DNA of 64,000 bases from Cymbidium sinense (GCA_021442155.1 CM038215.1:7712976-7776975), one strand, 5' to 3'. Positions 48,491 to 59,750 are shown, numbered from the stretch's first letter. Translations and numbers: made by a program. Notes: generated by a model from the sequence alone, not told the origin.

Positions 48491-49400
48491 ATGGCTGACA
48501 TCTTCCCATTAGGTTGGATATAAAGCATCTTTGATATGCCAAACACTCTTGGAATGATATGAGTTGAGTTAAACTTTTAGAGGAGGCATTTCTAATATCA
48601 TCATGATCTTCTCCAGATCAATTTTGATTCCTTGGTGTTGGACAACAAACCCAAGGAATTTCCCTGATGCTACTCCAAATGCACACTTCAGGGGATTCAT
48701 TTTAAGGTTAAATTATCTTAACTGTTCAAAAACTATCAAGTTAAAGAGAGGGTCTTCCTTTTCTCTACTTTTTACCATGACATCATCGACATAGCACTCG
48801 ACTTAATGATGAATGAGTTTGTTAAAGATTTAAGTCATACCCACTGGTATATAGCACCGACCTTTTTAAGGCTAAAAGAAAAGACCTTATAGCAATGTAT
48901 TCTGATCAGGGTTCTAAAAGCTACATGTTTTATCTTCAGGGGCCATCTTTATTTGGATATATCCAGATGAGCCATCCATGAAATAGAAGACTACATGAGA
49001 TGAGGCAATGTCCACCATCAGCTCTGGGATTGGTAGTGGAATTCATCTTTTGGACATGCCTTATTTAAATCCCTAAAATAGACACATATGTGAATTTGAC
49101 AATACTTTTTTTTAACTAGGATGACACTAGCTAACTAGGTAGGGTATTTTTCTTCCCGGATGAAGCTAGCATCGATCAGTTTCTTGACTTCAGAAATGAC
49201 CTATTGTTCTATGTTTAATTGCCTGCATCTAAGAGCTTGCTTGATAGGGTTAGCAGTATGCTCTATTGCTAGTTTATGAATCACTACATCAGGAGCCAAT
49301 CCAGGCATCTCTTCATAACTCCAAGCAAAGTAGTCCTTAAAATCAATCAATAGCCTAACTAGGTCATTGATTTCAATTTCATTCAAATAAAGAAGCGTGT
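48491..49400 (-). pseudogene. Reverse transcriptase, retroelement copy 2
   Basis: In order: the lead-in LLIDFKDYFAWSYEEMPGLA (49201-49386); VKKLIDASFIREEKYPT then a stop; KKKYCQIHICVYFRDLNKAC; FMDGSSGYIQIKMAPED with the first catalytic Asp (about 48960); YYKV-like and GAIYQ pieces; CYVDDVM with the catalytic YVDD (about 48784-48798); then LKCAFGVASGKFLGFVVQHQ and LEKIMMILEMPPPKSLTQL (48600-48700). Catalytic aspartates are present but at least three stops and several frame breaks interrupt it. This is the best reverse transcriptase in the window for placing the element in a phylogeny; the layout is that of Tat-branch plant Ty3/gypsy. Confidence 0.88.
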
Positions 49401-50317
49401 ATGTGCATGGATCTTATTTAGTTCTAAGTTGATTTCCTTGAGCTCATCGATGGTTGACTTGATATCTTCTTGGTAGGTGCATCTTTGACATCAAGATCAT
49501 CTCACAAGTTTCTAAGCATAGCTCCTCATATGATTTAATGTGATTTGAAATGAACTGTCGATTCCAAATGATTGGTGATGACTACTAAATAATCATCATT
49601 ATCATTTGGACCCACTTGTCAATCTTAGTCATGATCTTGATTGAGTGATTTTGCATTTGTGTTTCCATATTCTTTCGAAGTAGTCTAACCTATGCTTTGA
49701 CCAAGTATGTAAGATTAACCATTTCTTTGCTAAATTATAAACACAAGGCAAGTACCAATCAAAAAGTACTTTTATTAAATCTTTATATGAATAATCCTAA
49801 AGTTCTACATGAATTTCTTGACTTGAGGATGATGCTCCCAGAAAGAACCTCTTAGTCTTCACACTGGATGACTTAGGGCTTTCTTATTACCAAACCCTTA
49901 GCTTTTGAGAGGAAAGTGGGGTTAGAGCTAAGGTTCCCCAAGATAGCTAATTGTTTCACATATAGACTTTGATACACTTATGCTTTGCTTTGGAGACTGG
50001 TCTTGATTGCTATCTAGCTCAAGTGTCACCTCCAATGGAATCTAATGTTGAGAAGAGGCGGCTGTCTATAAGACTCATCCTATGAACTAGATTTAAAGTC
50101 TATATGGATAACAGGTGTACTCCTGGTTGCTGAGACATATCTTCTATTGGGGCACCAATAAGGAGGTTTTTCACCCCTGGCATTGCCTTTGAATTGGCTT
50201 CTTCCTTTGCTGGTGGAGGTCAGGTCGTCCTACCCATATGTTTGAATGGAGTAACAAACTATGGGTGGAATCTAATGTTAGGCTCCACTTCCTCCTCCAA
50301 GTCTATTTGTGCACCCT
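49401..50317 (-). pseudogene. Pol spacer between protease and reverse transcriptase, copy 2
   Basis: Colinear with 10961-11880. On the minus strand it should code the linker that precedes reverse transcriptase, but frames are short and I recognise no domain. The 72- and 61-codon plus-strand frames at the right end are translations of the pyrimidine tract. Confidence 0.5.
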
Positions 50318-50400
50318 TTTATTTTCTTTTTCTTTTTCTCTTTTCTTTTCTTTTTCCTTTTTCTCTTTCCTTTTCCTTTTCTTTTTCTTTTTCTTTTATT
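50318..50400 (-). repeat. Polypyrimidine (+)/polypurine (-) tract, copy 2
   Basis: TTTTCTTTTTC-type repeats over about 83 bases. The complement would encode a Lys/Glu-rich hinge after the protease. Slightly longer and differently phased than the tract at 11885-11962, as expected of slippage. Confidence 0.85.
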
Positions 50401-50408
50401 TTTAAAAT

Positions 50409-50800
50409 TTAGCCAAGTTCGGGAGAATAGACTTGTTGATTTTGAGGGAGGTAGTAAGCCGCATCCTTATATATGCCGACCTCGTGAACTGTAAATGGCT
50501 TGAGATCTCCTTTGACATAATAGACGATCCAACCTCTCACAAATTTGATACACTGATGAAAAGAGGATGGAACTATGTTATTCTCGTGTATCCATGGTCT
50601 CCCAAGCAAAGCATTGAAAGATGTATCCGAGTATATAATGTGAAACTTGGCTTTGGTCTTCCAATCATCTATCCCCAAGGGCAACACTATGGAGCCTAAG
50701 GATTGTTGACCTCACTTCTGGAGTGTGGATTCAATCTTCCCATCTTAGACTTAGGAGTCTTCTAGACACTAAGACTTCCCTAGTCATAAGACACTTCTAA
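50409..50800 (-). pseudogene. Protease C-terminal half, retroelement copy 2
   Basis: The frame 50409-50687 reads LPLGIDDWKTKAKFHIIYSD then SFNALLGRPWIHENNIVPSS and HQCIKFV, the conserved latter half of plant Ty3/gypsy aspartic protease with the flap-to-C-terminal LLGRPWIH block. Upstream, QQSLGSIV and a broken SKMGR piece reach about 50790. The half carrying the catalytic Asp box is missing because repeat A starts at about 50800. Protease matures the gag-pol polyprotein; this one cannot be active. Confidence 0.85.
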
Positions 50801-53800
50801 CAATTAGGTAAACACTTAACCTAAACCTAAAGACTTAGAAGGGTTAACCATAGGATTAGGTTATGCACTAAGGATTAGGATAATCCACATATCCTATAAC
50901 CCAAATCCAATCCATGTTCATCTTCTCAAACTAAACCTCAAGTACAATTCAGGCATCAAATACAAATCCAAATCTAAACCCAAATTCCAAAACTAAATGA
51001 TTGAAGCCCATGATAAAATCCAAACTTGAAACCCTTCATAAGTCATATGACCTATCCTATGGACTTAGCCAAATCTTAATCCAAATCAATTTATATTTAA
51101 TATCTTTTCTCATAATCAATTTATATCTTCAGTCATCTTCCTAAATATAAATCAAATCTACATTCAAATGATCAATACTAAATCAAACTAAATCAAATTC
51201 AACCAAAACCCTTCCTAAGCCATATGACCTATCCCATGGACGTAGCCAAATCGTAATCCAAATTAAGTCAAACTCAATTGATTTTCTCATAAATCAATCA
51301 TATTTTCAATCATCTTCACAAATATAAATGAAATATACATTTAAATCAAACCAAATCAAAAATAAAAACCTAAGCCACATGACCCAACTCCATGGTCTTA
51401 GCCAAATTCTTTCATTCCAAATCCCCAGTTCAATTGTTTTTTTTCATGAATCAATCATAACTTCAATCATATTCATAAATATAAATGAAATCTACAATCA
51501 TCAAGCCAAACCAAAATGAACCCAAGTCAAAGCCAACTTAACCCTTTTGACTTGAAATGTTCAAATGAACCAAAACCCATTTGAACCCAAGTTAATACAA
51601 TTGAATTTATATATCAATCCCAAATCCATATATAAACTCAACTAAATCAAACTCAACCTAAAATCAACTAAACTAAATTGGTCCACTTGACCCAAAGTGG
51701 ACAATTGACCTATTTGAGCCCGTTCTAATGCTACCCAAATTGGATTGAACCAAGCCGCCAAATCCTCATCACATCACCCTAAGTTGATCAATTGTCACAA
51801 ATTGTCAAACCAAGTCAACTTGGTAATTTGACCAAGTCAACCCTTAACCCATATGAACCCAAACTAGGTAAATTGCAACCTTTGAAACTAATGATTCATA
51901 CCAAATCAAAATCAATATTTGAATATGACTTGACCTCCAATTGAGTCAAACCAAACCCAATTGGCTCTCTTGACCCAAGTTGACCCAAATTGACCTAGAA
52001 GACCAAATTAGGTCAAATCAAAATATAAGTCAAATTTATTACAACCAGTGGGTCAAGTTCATTCCAAATTGATTGTTTAACTTGACCAAAGCTATGATTG
52101 TACCCAATTAAACCCAATTGACCTACTTAGCCCAAAATGACATAAAGGTTCAAGTTGGCCAAAATCAAAACCAAATCCAAATTAATTAAAACTAACTTCG
52201 CAATCACTAGTCAACTAAACCCAAACCAACACCCAACCCAAACCAATTTGGTAATTGGTCAAATCAACTTAACCCTTTTGACCCAAATTAATTCAAATGA
52301 GCCAAAATCAAATCTAAGCCAAACTAAACCAAACCAATTGAACCAAAACATCCCAAATTATCATATGAACTTCACCTAAACCTTGGTTTGACCCAATTTG
52401 ACCAATTGGTAAACTTGACCCAACCTAACCTAATTTGACCTAAATGAGTCAAATTGAGCCAAACCTAACCAAATCAACTCCAATTGACTTGAAATTTGGG
52501 CCACTTTTGGCTCATTTCAAATCTATCCAAATCAAATCCAATGCGAAATAATCATTTTACTCTTAGGTCAAGGGCATCACATGAGACAAATCACCCATGT
52601 AAGTGGTCATTTTCATTCCTTGACCACTTGGTACTCTCCCAATGGTCCACATAGACACCAACCCCCGATCTAACCTGGGTGGGTAACCCATGGGAGGTGA
52701 AATCACCTCACCCTCCCCATTGGAGCATTTAAAACCCATAGGACACCCATGATTCCTCCTTGGTAGCCACCTCCACACCTTCAACCAACCAAGCTGAGCT
52801 AACTCACCTCCTCCCTACCACCCACGACTCCCTGAGATGGTCGAATGACCACTAGAAGCCAAACCTAATCCCATTATTTAATGAAGATGAAGGGGGGTAT
52901 ACACCCCCTCGTTTCCATTCAAACATACACATAAATCATTCCTTAGAGTCCTAGCTACCCAAGTTGAGCCGCTAGAGCCATTCCCTAAGCTCCTAAGCTC
53001 GTTCCTCGATTAGAAAATTCCATTCACATCTGTCCCAAAATAAGACACTCCCATTTTCAACCTAACTTCCCCATTTCTCCATAAATCTGAAATTAATTTT
53101 GCACACACCTTCCTTAGGACTCATCGAGCAAGAATAATCATCTCCTAAGCTTCTCGAGCATCAGAGGTGGGACTTTGATCAAAGCTAAGCTCCAAATCAT
53201 CTGTTCATGGCCTTCCTAGAAAATGTTAAAAAATTGATCCAATTGCTGCTCAACAGGGCTTCGTCTCCACTAGATGAAGCTTCCTCAATCGTTCGAGCCA
53301 ATATTTTTTGAGCTCTGATAAGGTATGCTTCCAAAACTGATCCTTAGGCAAAAATGGGTTGGAGCTTTTGAAGAAAACTTGCATCTTGTGTGATCTTGAC
53401 CATTGGATCCCCTGTGATCGATGTAGTGAAGGTGTGTGATCCTTTCAGGGTTGATCCGAGCTCGAGTAAGCTCGGATCAAGTGTGCAATGGTGACGGACT
53501 CCATTTTGCCTCACTCGAGTGACGTTAGATCACGAACCATCCATTCCACGTGATTGGAATGGACGATCGTGATTAGATATGATAGATCGATCTCATTTAA
53601 TTTTATTAAGCTATGGAATTAATCGTAGCCATCCGATCTTAGATCGAATGGCATATAAGAAAGCGTGTCTGTCATCACTATTAGGTGTTGAGTAAAATAA
53701 GTTTTAAGTAGCCAATCTCGTGAAGACATGTGAAAAGCACGCCGTGTCAATGCGCCACATGGCGCCAATAAGATTAGGCTTTAATTAGGATTAATTAATC

Positions 53801-55221
53801 ATTTTTAATGACTCAAACTTCTAAAAATAATAAAACATCATAGAGAAATAAAAAAATGCAAATAAATAAATACTCATTTTAAATGTATTTCAGAGGAGAA
53901 TTAATTAAAAATGATCTTAACAAATTTTGAACAGTAATTAAGGTTTAATTGTAAAATTAATTTGCTTAATTACATTTTAATTACTTGAGCAATTAATTCC
54001 AAATTTTGTGGGTTAATTTAATGGGATGACCTCTGCTCCTATAATTTTCTTGGGATTTATTGCTCACTCAATTAGGAAAATTGACTAATTAAACCTTAAC
54101 TACTCTTTTAAATTAATTAATGATTAATTAATCCGATGAAGAGTAACAAATTGGTTAATTAAGTTTACTAATCATTGTTCACCAAGAGTGTACTAAGGAA
54201 AAGGGTTAGGACCCTTTCCCAAGTTCATTTCACCCTTTTTTATAATGAAATTAATTAAGATTTAACTAATTAATTAAATCACTTAATCAAATTGAAATCA
54301 TAATCACATCAAACCTTAATTAATTAAATCATGGGGTAGATCTTTAGGTGTTTAATAACTTAAATGAGTTTAATGAAATCATGGTTAGTCTACATGTGTG
54401 GGAAAACCATAAGAGTAATTAATTAAGTCCCTTAATCTAATTAACTATTAATCATGAGCCAATTGCATTAGGCCCCTTTCATTTCCTAAGAACATTGAAA
54501 GTTTATTTTCCATGCATATCATGTTCGCTCATAATTATTTAGTTAATTACTTTAAGGTGACATATGTAAGGGTAATTAATTCATCAAATTAAGGGTTCAA
54601 CTTAATTAACCCATAAAATCAACTTAATTACATTTCCTTAAATTAAATCTAATCACTAATGTGGAATGGGTTTAAAACAACAAGTGGTGATTTCTCTTCT
54701 CCTCTTATATCAGATCAAATCCAAAACTTTATTAATAAAGAAGCTTTGGTTTGCTTTAAATAAACTTATTTGATTTTATTATCCTTAAGAACTAGTTTGG
54801 TTGAATGAATCACAAGCTTATATGTGATTGTCCTCTTTTCAATCATGTTAAATTTGGTATGTCATTTGAATTCATGCATCCATCTTTTCAAAATCAAGTA
54901 AAATAAAATGGATTTTTTTTATGTAAGCTTGCATGTGTTGATTTAATTTATTATATGTTTGACTATTACCACTATTAAATCCAAATGCATTTTTCAAAAG
55001 ATTATAAATGAATAATAATATGTGTTATGATGCTAGTTATAAATACATAAGAAATGCATGTGCTTATAGCTTAAGTGTATGAATGTTAAGTTCTCTTTCC
55101 TCTATTCAAGTGTTGATTTATATAAAATTGAATGGTAATAAGTATATAGTCTAGACATTTCAGGAACACAAGGCTTTAGCTAGCCCCAAGGAGGTCATTT
55201 TATTACCTCACTTCCATGGTT
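50801..55221 (-). mobile_element. Repeat A, copy 3: LTR-like block truncated at right end
   Basis: Colinear with A copies 1 and 2 from the protease edge to the first ~260-base subrepeat, where it stops abruptly at TTACCTCACTTCCATGGTT (55221). The next base belongs to the GRP 3'UTR, so about 560 bases of A are missing. It contains the TTGACC-word zone (51660-52490), the hairpin (52892-52908) and the TTAATTAA zone (53770-54640). A 73-codon minus frame (52563-52784) resembles one at 14085-14306 because the DNA is homologous, not because a protein is conserved. Confidence 0.65.
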
Positions 55222-55284
55222 TGTTACTTGGTTGATGAAATAAAAAAAAAGAATTGTTGAATCTAAATTTGTTCTTTATAAAAA
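55222..55284 (+). pseudogene. Gene fragment 5: 3'-end stub of the GRP 3'UTR
   Basis: TGTTACTTGGTTGATGAAAT, then a long A-run and GAATTGTTGAATCTAAATTT with GTTCTTTAT, is the last ~60 bases of the GRP 3'UTR. It is joined on the left to the broken end of repeat A copy 3 and followed by telomere-like DNA, as in the full-length fragments. It marks a breakpoint inside a former GRP fragment. Confidence 0.85.
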
Positions 55285-58200
55285 TAAAAATAAAAACCAA
55301 AAACCCTAAACCCTAAACTAAAACCTGCACCCTAAACCTAAAACCTAAAACCTAAATCCTAAACCCTAAACCCTAAACCCTAAACCCTAAAACTTACAAC
55401 CCTAAACCCTAGACCTTAAACCCAAACCCTAAACCCGAAACCCTAAACACTAAAAACCTAAAAACTTAAACCTAAAGTAAATAAAACCTAAAAATAAAAT
55501 AAATAAAAAAAACCTAAACCTAAATAAAATAATAAAATAAAATAAATACCAAAACTAAAAATTAAAACTAAACCTAAACCTAAAATAAAATAAAATAAAA
55601 AATAAAAATTAACATAAAATAAAATAAATAAAAACCTAAACTAAATAAAAAATAAAATAATCCTAAAAAACCGAGATAAAATAAAAACTAAATGTAAAAT
55701 AAAAATAAAGTAAACCAAAAAATAAAATAAAATAAAAATTAAATAAAAACCTAGACCTCAAAATAATTAAAATATAAAACCTATACCTTAAACTAAAAAA
55801 AACCTAAACCTAAGATAAACAAAATAAAATAAACATAAACCTAAAATAAAATAAATAAAACCTAAACCTAAACCTAAAATAAACTAAACCTAAACCAAAA
55901 CCTAAACTAAACAAAATAAAAAAAAAACTAAAAAATAAACCTAAACCTAAACTAAAAACAAAAACCTAACAATAAACCTAAAATAAAAACCTAAATATAA
56001 AAAATAAAAAATAAAAACCTAAACCTAAACCAAAGATTAAAAAATAAAACAAAAACCTAAAAAGTAAAATAAAAATAAAACTAAACTAAAAAAAATAAAC
56101 CTCAACCTAAACCTAAACCTAAAAATAAACTAAAATAAATAACTTAAACTAAAATAAATAAACCTAAAATAAATAAACAAAATTAAATAAAAATAAAAAA
56201 TAAACTTAAATAAAAATAAGAAATAAAATAAACTAAAATAAATAAAAACAATCTAACTAAACTATATAAACCTAAACATACCGATTTACTTAATTTAAAA
56301 AAAAAAACTATAAACCCTATACCCTATACACTAAAACTAACTCTAAACCCTAAACCTTAATAAACCCTAAATCCTAATAAAAATAAAAATAAACCTAAAT
56401 AAAAAAAAATAAAACAAACTGAAATAAATAAAAATTAAACTAAATAAACTTAAACCTACCAGTTTACTTAATTTTAAAAAAAATTAAAAAATTAAAAAAA
56501 AAAATCTTAACCATAAACATACAACCCTAAACCCTAAACCATAAAATTCATAATCTTAAACCATAAACCCTAAACCCCAAGCCATCAACTCTAAAACCCT
56601 AAACCCTAAATCCTAAACCTTAAAACCTAAAACGTACAACCATAAACCCTAAACCCTAAACACTAAACCCTAAACCCTAAAAACCTAAAAACATAAACCT
56701 AAACTAAATAAAACAAAAAATAAAATAAAAAGAAACATAAACCTAAATAAAATATATAATAAAATAAAATAAAAACCTAAACTAAAACAAAATCCTATAT
56801 TTAAACCTAAACCTAAACCTAAATGTAAAAATAAAATAAAAATTAAACTAAAATAAAATAAATAAAAACCTAAACTAAACTAAAAAAATGAAATAAACCA
56901 AATATTAAAAAACCAAAATAAAATAAAAACTAAATGTAAAATAAAAATAAAATAAACCTAAAATCAAAACTAAATAAAAACCTAAACCTAAAAAATGAAC
57001 CTAAAAATAAAACCTAAAAATAAATAAAAATAAAACCTAAACTCTAAACTAAGAAAAAAACCTAAACCTAAAATAAACAAAATAAAATAAACCTAAACCT
57101 AAACTAAAATAAACTAAACTAAAATAAATAAAACCTAAACCTAAACCCTAAATTAAATAAAATAAAATAAAGTAAAAAATAAACCTAAACCTAAATTAAA
57201 AAATAAAACCTAAAAAATAAACCTAAAACCTAAACCTAAAAAAATAAAATAAAAACCTTAATCTAAAAATAAAATAAAAAAATAAAACCTAATCCTAAAA
57301 AATAAAATAAAAATAAAACATAGCTAAAAAAATAAGCAGAAACCTAAATAAAAAGCAAAAAATAAAATAAACTAAAATAAATAAAAAATAAGTTAAATGA
57401 ACTAAATAAACCTAAACCTACCAGCTTACTTAATTTTAAAAAATCCCTAAACCCTAAATCCTAAACCCTAAAACTAACCCTAAACCCTAAACCTACAACC
57501 ATAAACCATAAACCCTAAACCATAGTCCCTAAACCCAAAAAAGCCCTAAACCCTAAACCCTAAACTAACCCTAAAGCCTAAACCCTAAACCCTAAACCCT
57601 AACCCATAATCCCTAAATGTTAAACCCTAAACCCTAAACCCAAACCATAACCCTAAACCCTAAACCCTAAAACCTTAAACCATAAACCCTAAACCCTAAA
57701 TTAACTCTAAACCCTAAATCATAAACGCTAAACACTAAAAACCCTAAACCTTAAGCCTAAGCCTTGAACCCTAAACTAACCTTAAACCCTAAACCATAAA
57801 CCTTAACCTTAAAACCCTAATCTCTAAAACCCAAAATCCTAAAACCCTAAACCATAAATCGTAAATCCTAAATCCTAAACCATAAACCCTAAACTCTAAA
57901 AACATAAAAACCTAAACCTAAATAAAATAAAACTTAGAAATAAAATAAATTAAAAAACCTAAACATAAATAAAATTTAAAAATAAAATAAAATAAAAAGT
58001 GAAACTAAAACCTAAACCTAAACCTATAAATAAAATAAAATAAAAAATAAAATAAATTATAATAAATAAAAACCTAAACTAAACTAAAAAAATAAAATAA
58101 ACCTATAAATAAAAAACATAAATAAAATAAAAACTAAAAAAAAACCTAAAATAAAATAAAATAAAAACTAAATATAAACCTAAATGTTAAAAATAAACCT

Positions 58201-58875
58201 AAAAATAAATAAAAAATAAAACTTAAATCCTAAACTAAAAATAAACTAAACTTAAAATAAAAATAAAATAAATAAAATAAAATATACCTAAACCTAAACT
58301 AAAATAAATAAAACTTAACCTAAGCTTAAACCTTGACTAAATAAAATAAAATAAACTAAAAATAAACCTAAACCTAAGCTAAAAAATAAAACCCAAAAAA
58401 TAAACCTATAATAAAAACCTAAAACCTAAACCTAAAAATAAAAAATAAAACCTAAACCTAAAGAATAAAATAAAAATTAAACTCAACTAGAAAATAAACC
58501 TAAACTTAAAAAAATGCTAAAAAAATAAAAACTAAAACAAAAAACCTAAAATAAATAAACTAAATAAAATAAAAATAAAAAATAAACCTAAATAAAATAA
58601 ACTCAAATAAACAAAAACTAAACTAAATAAACCTAAACCTACCAATTTATTTAATTTAAATTAATAAAAACCCTAAACCCTAAACCCTAAACACTAAAAT
58701 GAACCCTAAACCCTAAACCCTAAAACACTAAACTCTAAAATATAGACCCTAAACCCTAATCCCTAAACCTTAAACCTTAAAAGCCTAAACCCTAAACCTT
58801 AAACTCTAAGCCCTAAAACTTATAACCATAAATCCTAAACCCTAAACTAACCCTAAACTAACCCTAAACCTTAAG
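55285..58875. repeat. Higher-order telomere-like array, second block
   Basis: Same composition, same strand and same order as the central array. Anchors are at 56261-56310, 56441-56480, 57401-57443 and 58622-58665. The landmark AAAACTAAATGTAAAATAAA is at 55684 and 56926 (577 and 475 bases before their anchors), with a decayed form near 58130. CCCTAAA-rich parts: 55300-55450, 56515-56690, 57440-57900, 58665-58875. The last runs into AACCTTAAG at gene fragment 6. Confidence 0.85.
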
Positions 58876-59148
58876 AATGTGAAGAACCTTGACGGTAGTA
58901 ACATCACCGTCAACTAGGCTCAGTCTAAATCTTATAGTGGAGGAGAAGGCGGAGGTAGCTGTTATCGCAGTGGTGGTGGGGGATCTAGAGGTGCTGGTGG
59001 ATATGGAGGTGGTGGTCAAAGTAGTGGTAATTATGGAGGCAAGAAGAGCGATGGGGGTTACAGCCATGGTTATGGCGGAGGCAGAGATTTGGGATATGAC
59101 AGCGGATCCTACTACACAAGAGGTCGGGGTGGTTCTGATGGGAACTAG
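58876..59148 (+). pseudogene. Glycine-rich RNA-binding protein fragment 6, near-intact last exon
   Basis: From AATGTGAAGAACCTTGACGG the frame reads N-V-K-NLDGSNITVN, then TAG (58912-58914) at the position of the Glu in the family's VNEAQS motif, then AQSKSYSGGEGGG. An unbroken glycine-rich tail follows (SGGGGGSRGAGGYGGGGQSS, later GGYSHGYGGGRD and SYYTRGRGG) to a natural stop at 59146-59148. Apart from the one TAG the exon stays in frame for 91 codons including stops, the best of the copies. It is the RRM end plus Gly/Tyr/Arg tail of a GRP7-like RNA-binding protein. Exon 1 with RNP2/RNP1 is absent. Long open frames in other phases over this exon are shadows. Confidence 0.88.
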
Positions 59149-59358
59149 AGAAATTGAAGAACGACCAAACTGCTGCTTATTGAACTGTGCCATTGCAGTA
59201 GAGATGGTTCTACTTATGTAGGGTTTTTAATTTGCTCTATGGGTGCTCATTTTTTATCTATCTCATCTCTTATGTCTTAGAAACCTTGGGGTGCTACTTG
59301 GTTGATGAAATCAAAAAGAAGAAATGTTGAATCTAAACTTATTCTCTGTTAAAAAAAA
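59149..59358 (+). pseudogene. 3'UTR of gene fragment 6
   Basis: AGAAATTGAAGAACGACCAA to CTTATTCTCTGTTAAAAAAAA. It is colinear with the tails of fragments 1, 3 and 4, including the words GGGTTTTTAATTTGCTCTAT and GCTACTTGGTTGATGAAATC. It ends in an 8-base A-run that passes straight into CCTTGAACCCTAAACCC. The constant 3' edge at the A-run in every copy resembles a polyadenylation point. Confidence 0.75.
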
Positions 59359-59750
59359 CCTTGAACCCTAAACCCTAAACCCTAAATTAAAACTTGAACC
59401 CTAAACCTAAAGCCTAAAGCCTAAACCCAAAACCCTAAACCCTAAACCCTTAACACAAAATCCTAAATCCTACAATCCCTAAACCCTAAACACTAAACCC
59501 CTAAACCCTAAACCCTAAACCTTAAACCATAAACTCTATACCCTAAACCCTAAACCTTAAACCTAAAACCCTAAACCATAAATTCTAAATCCTAAATCAT
59601 AAACCCTAAAACTCTATACCCTAAACCCTAAAACCTACAACCTTAAACCCTAAACCCTAAACCCTAAACTAACCCTAAACACTAAAACCTATATTAACAC
59701 TAAACCCTAAACTAACCCTAATACCTAACCCTAAACCCTAATCACAAAAC
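59359..59750. repeat. Telomere-like array, right-hand end
   Basis: CCCTAAA variants with C-rich strand on +, without the A-rich blocks or anchors. The last clear words are CCCTAATCACAAAACC near 59745. Confidence 0.9.

Noticed and set aside
58889..59221. 110-codon plus and 109-codon minus frames over gene fragment 6
   Set aside because: Both are shadows of the true GRP exon frame, which starts at 58876 and has the family motifs.
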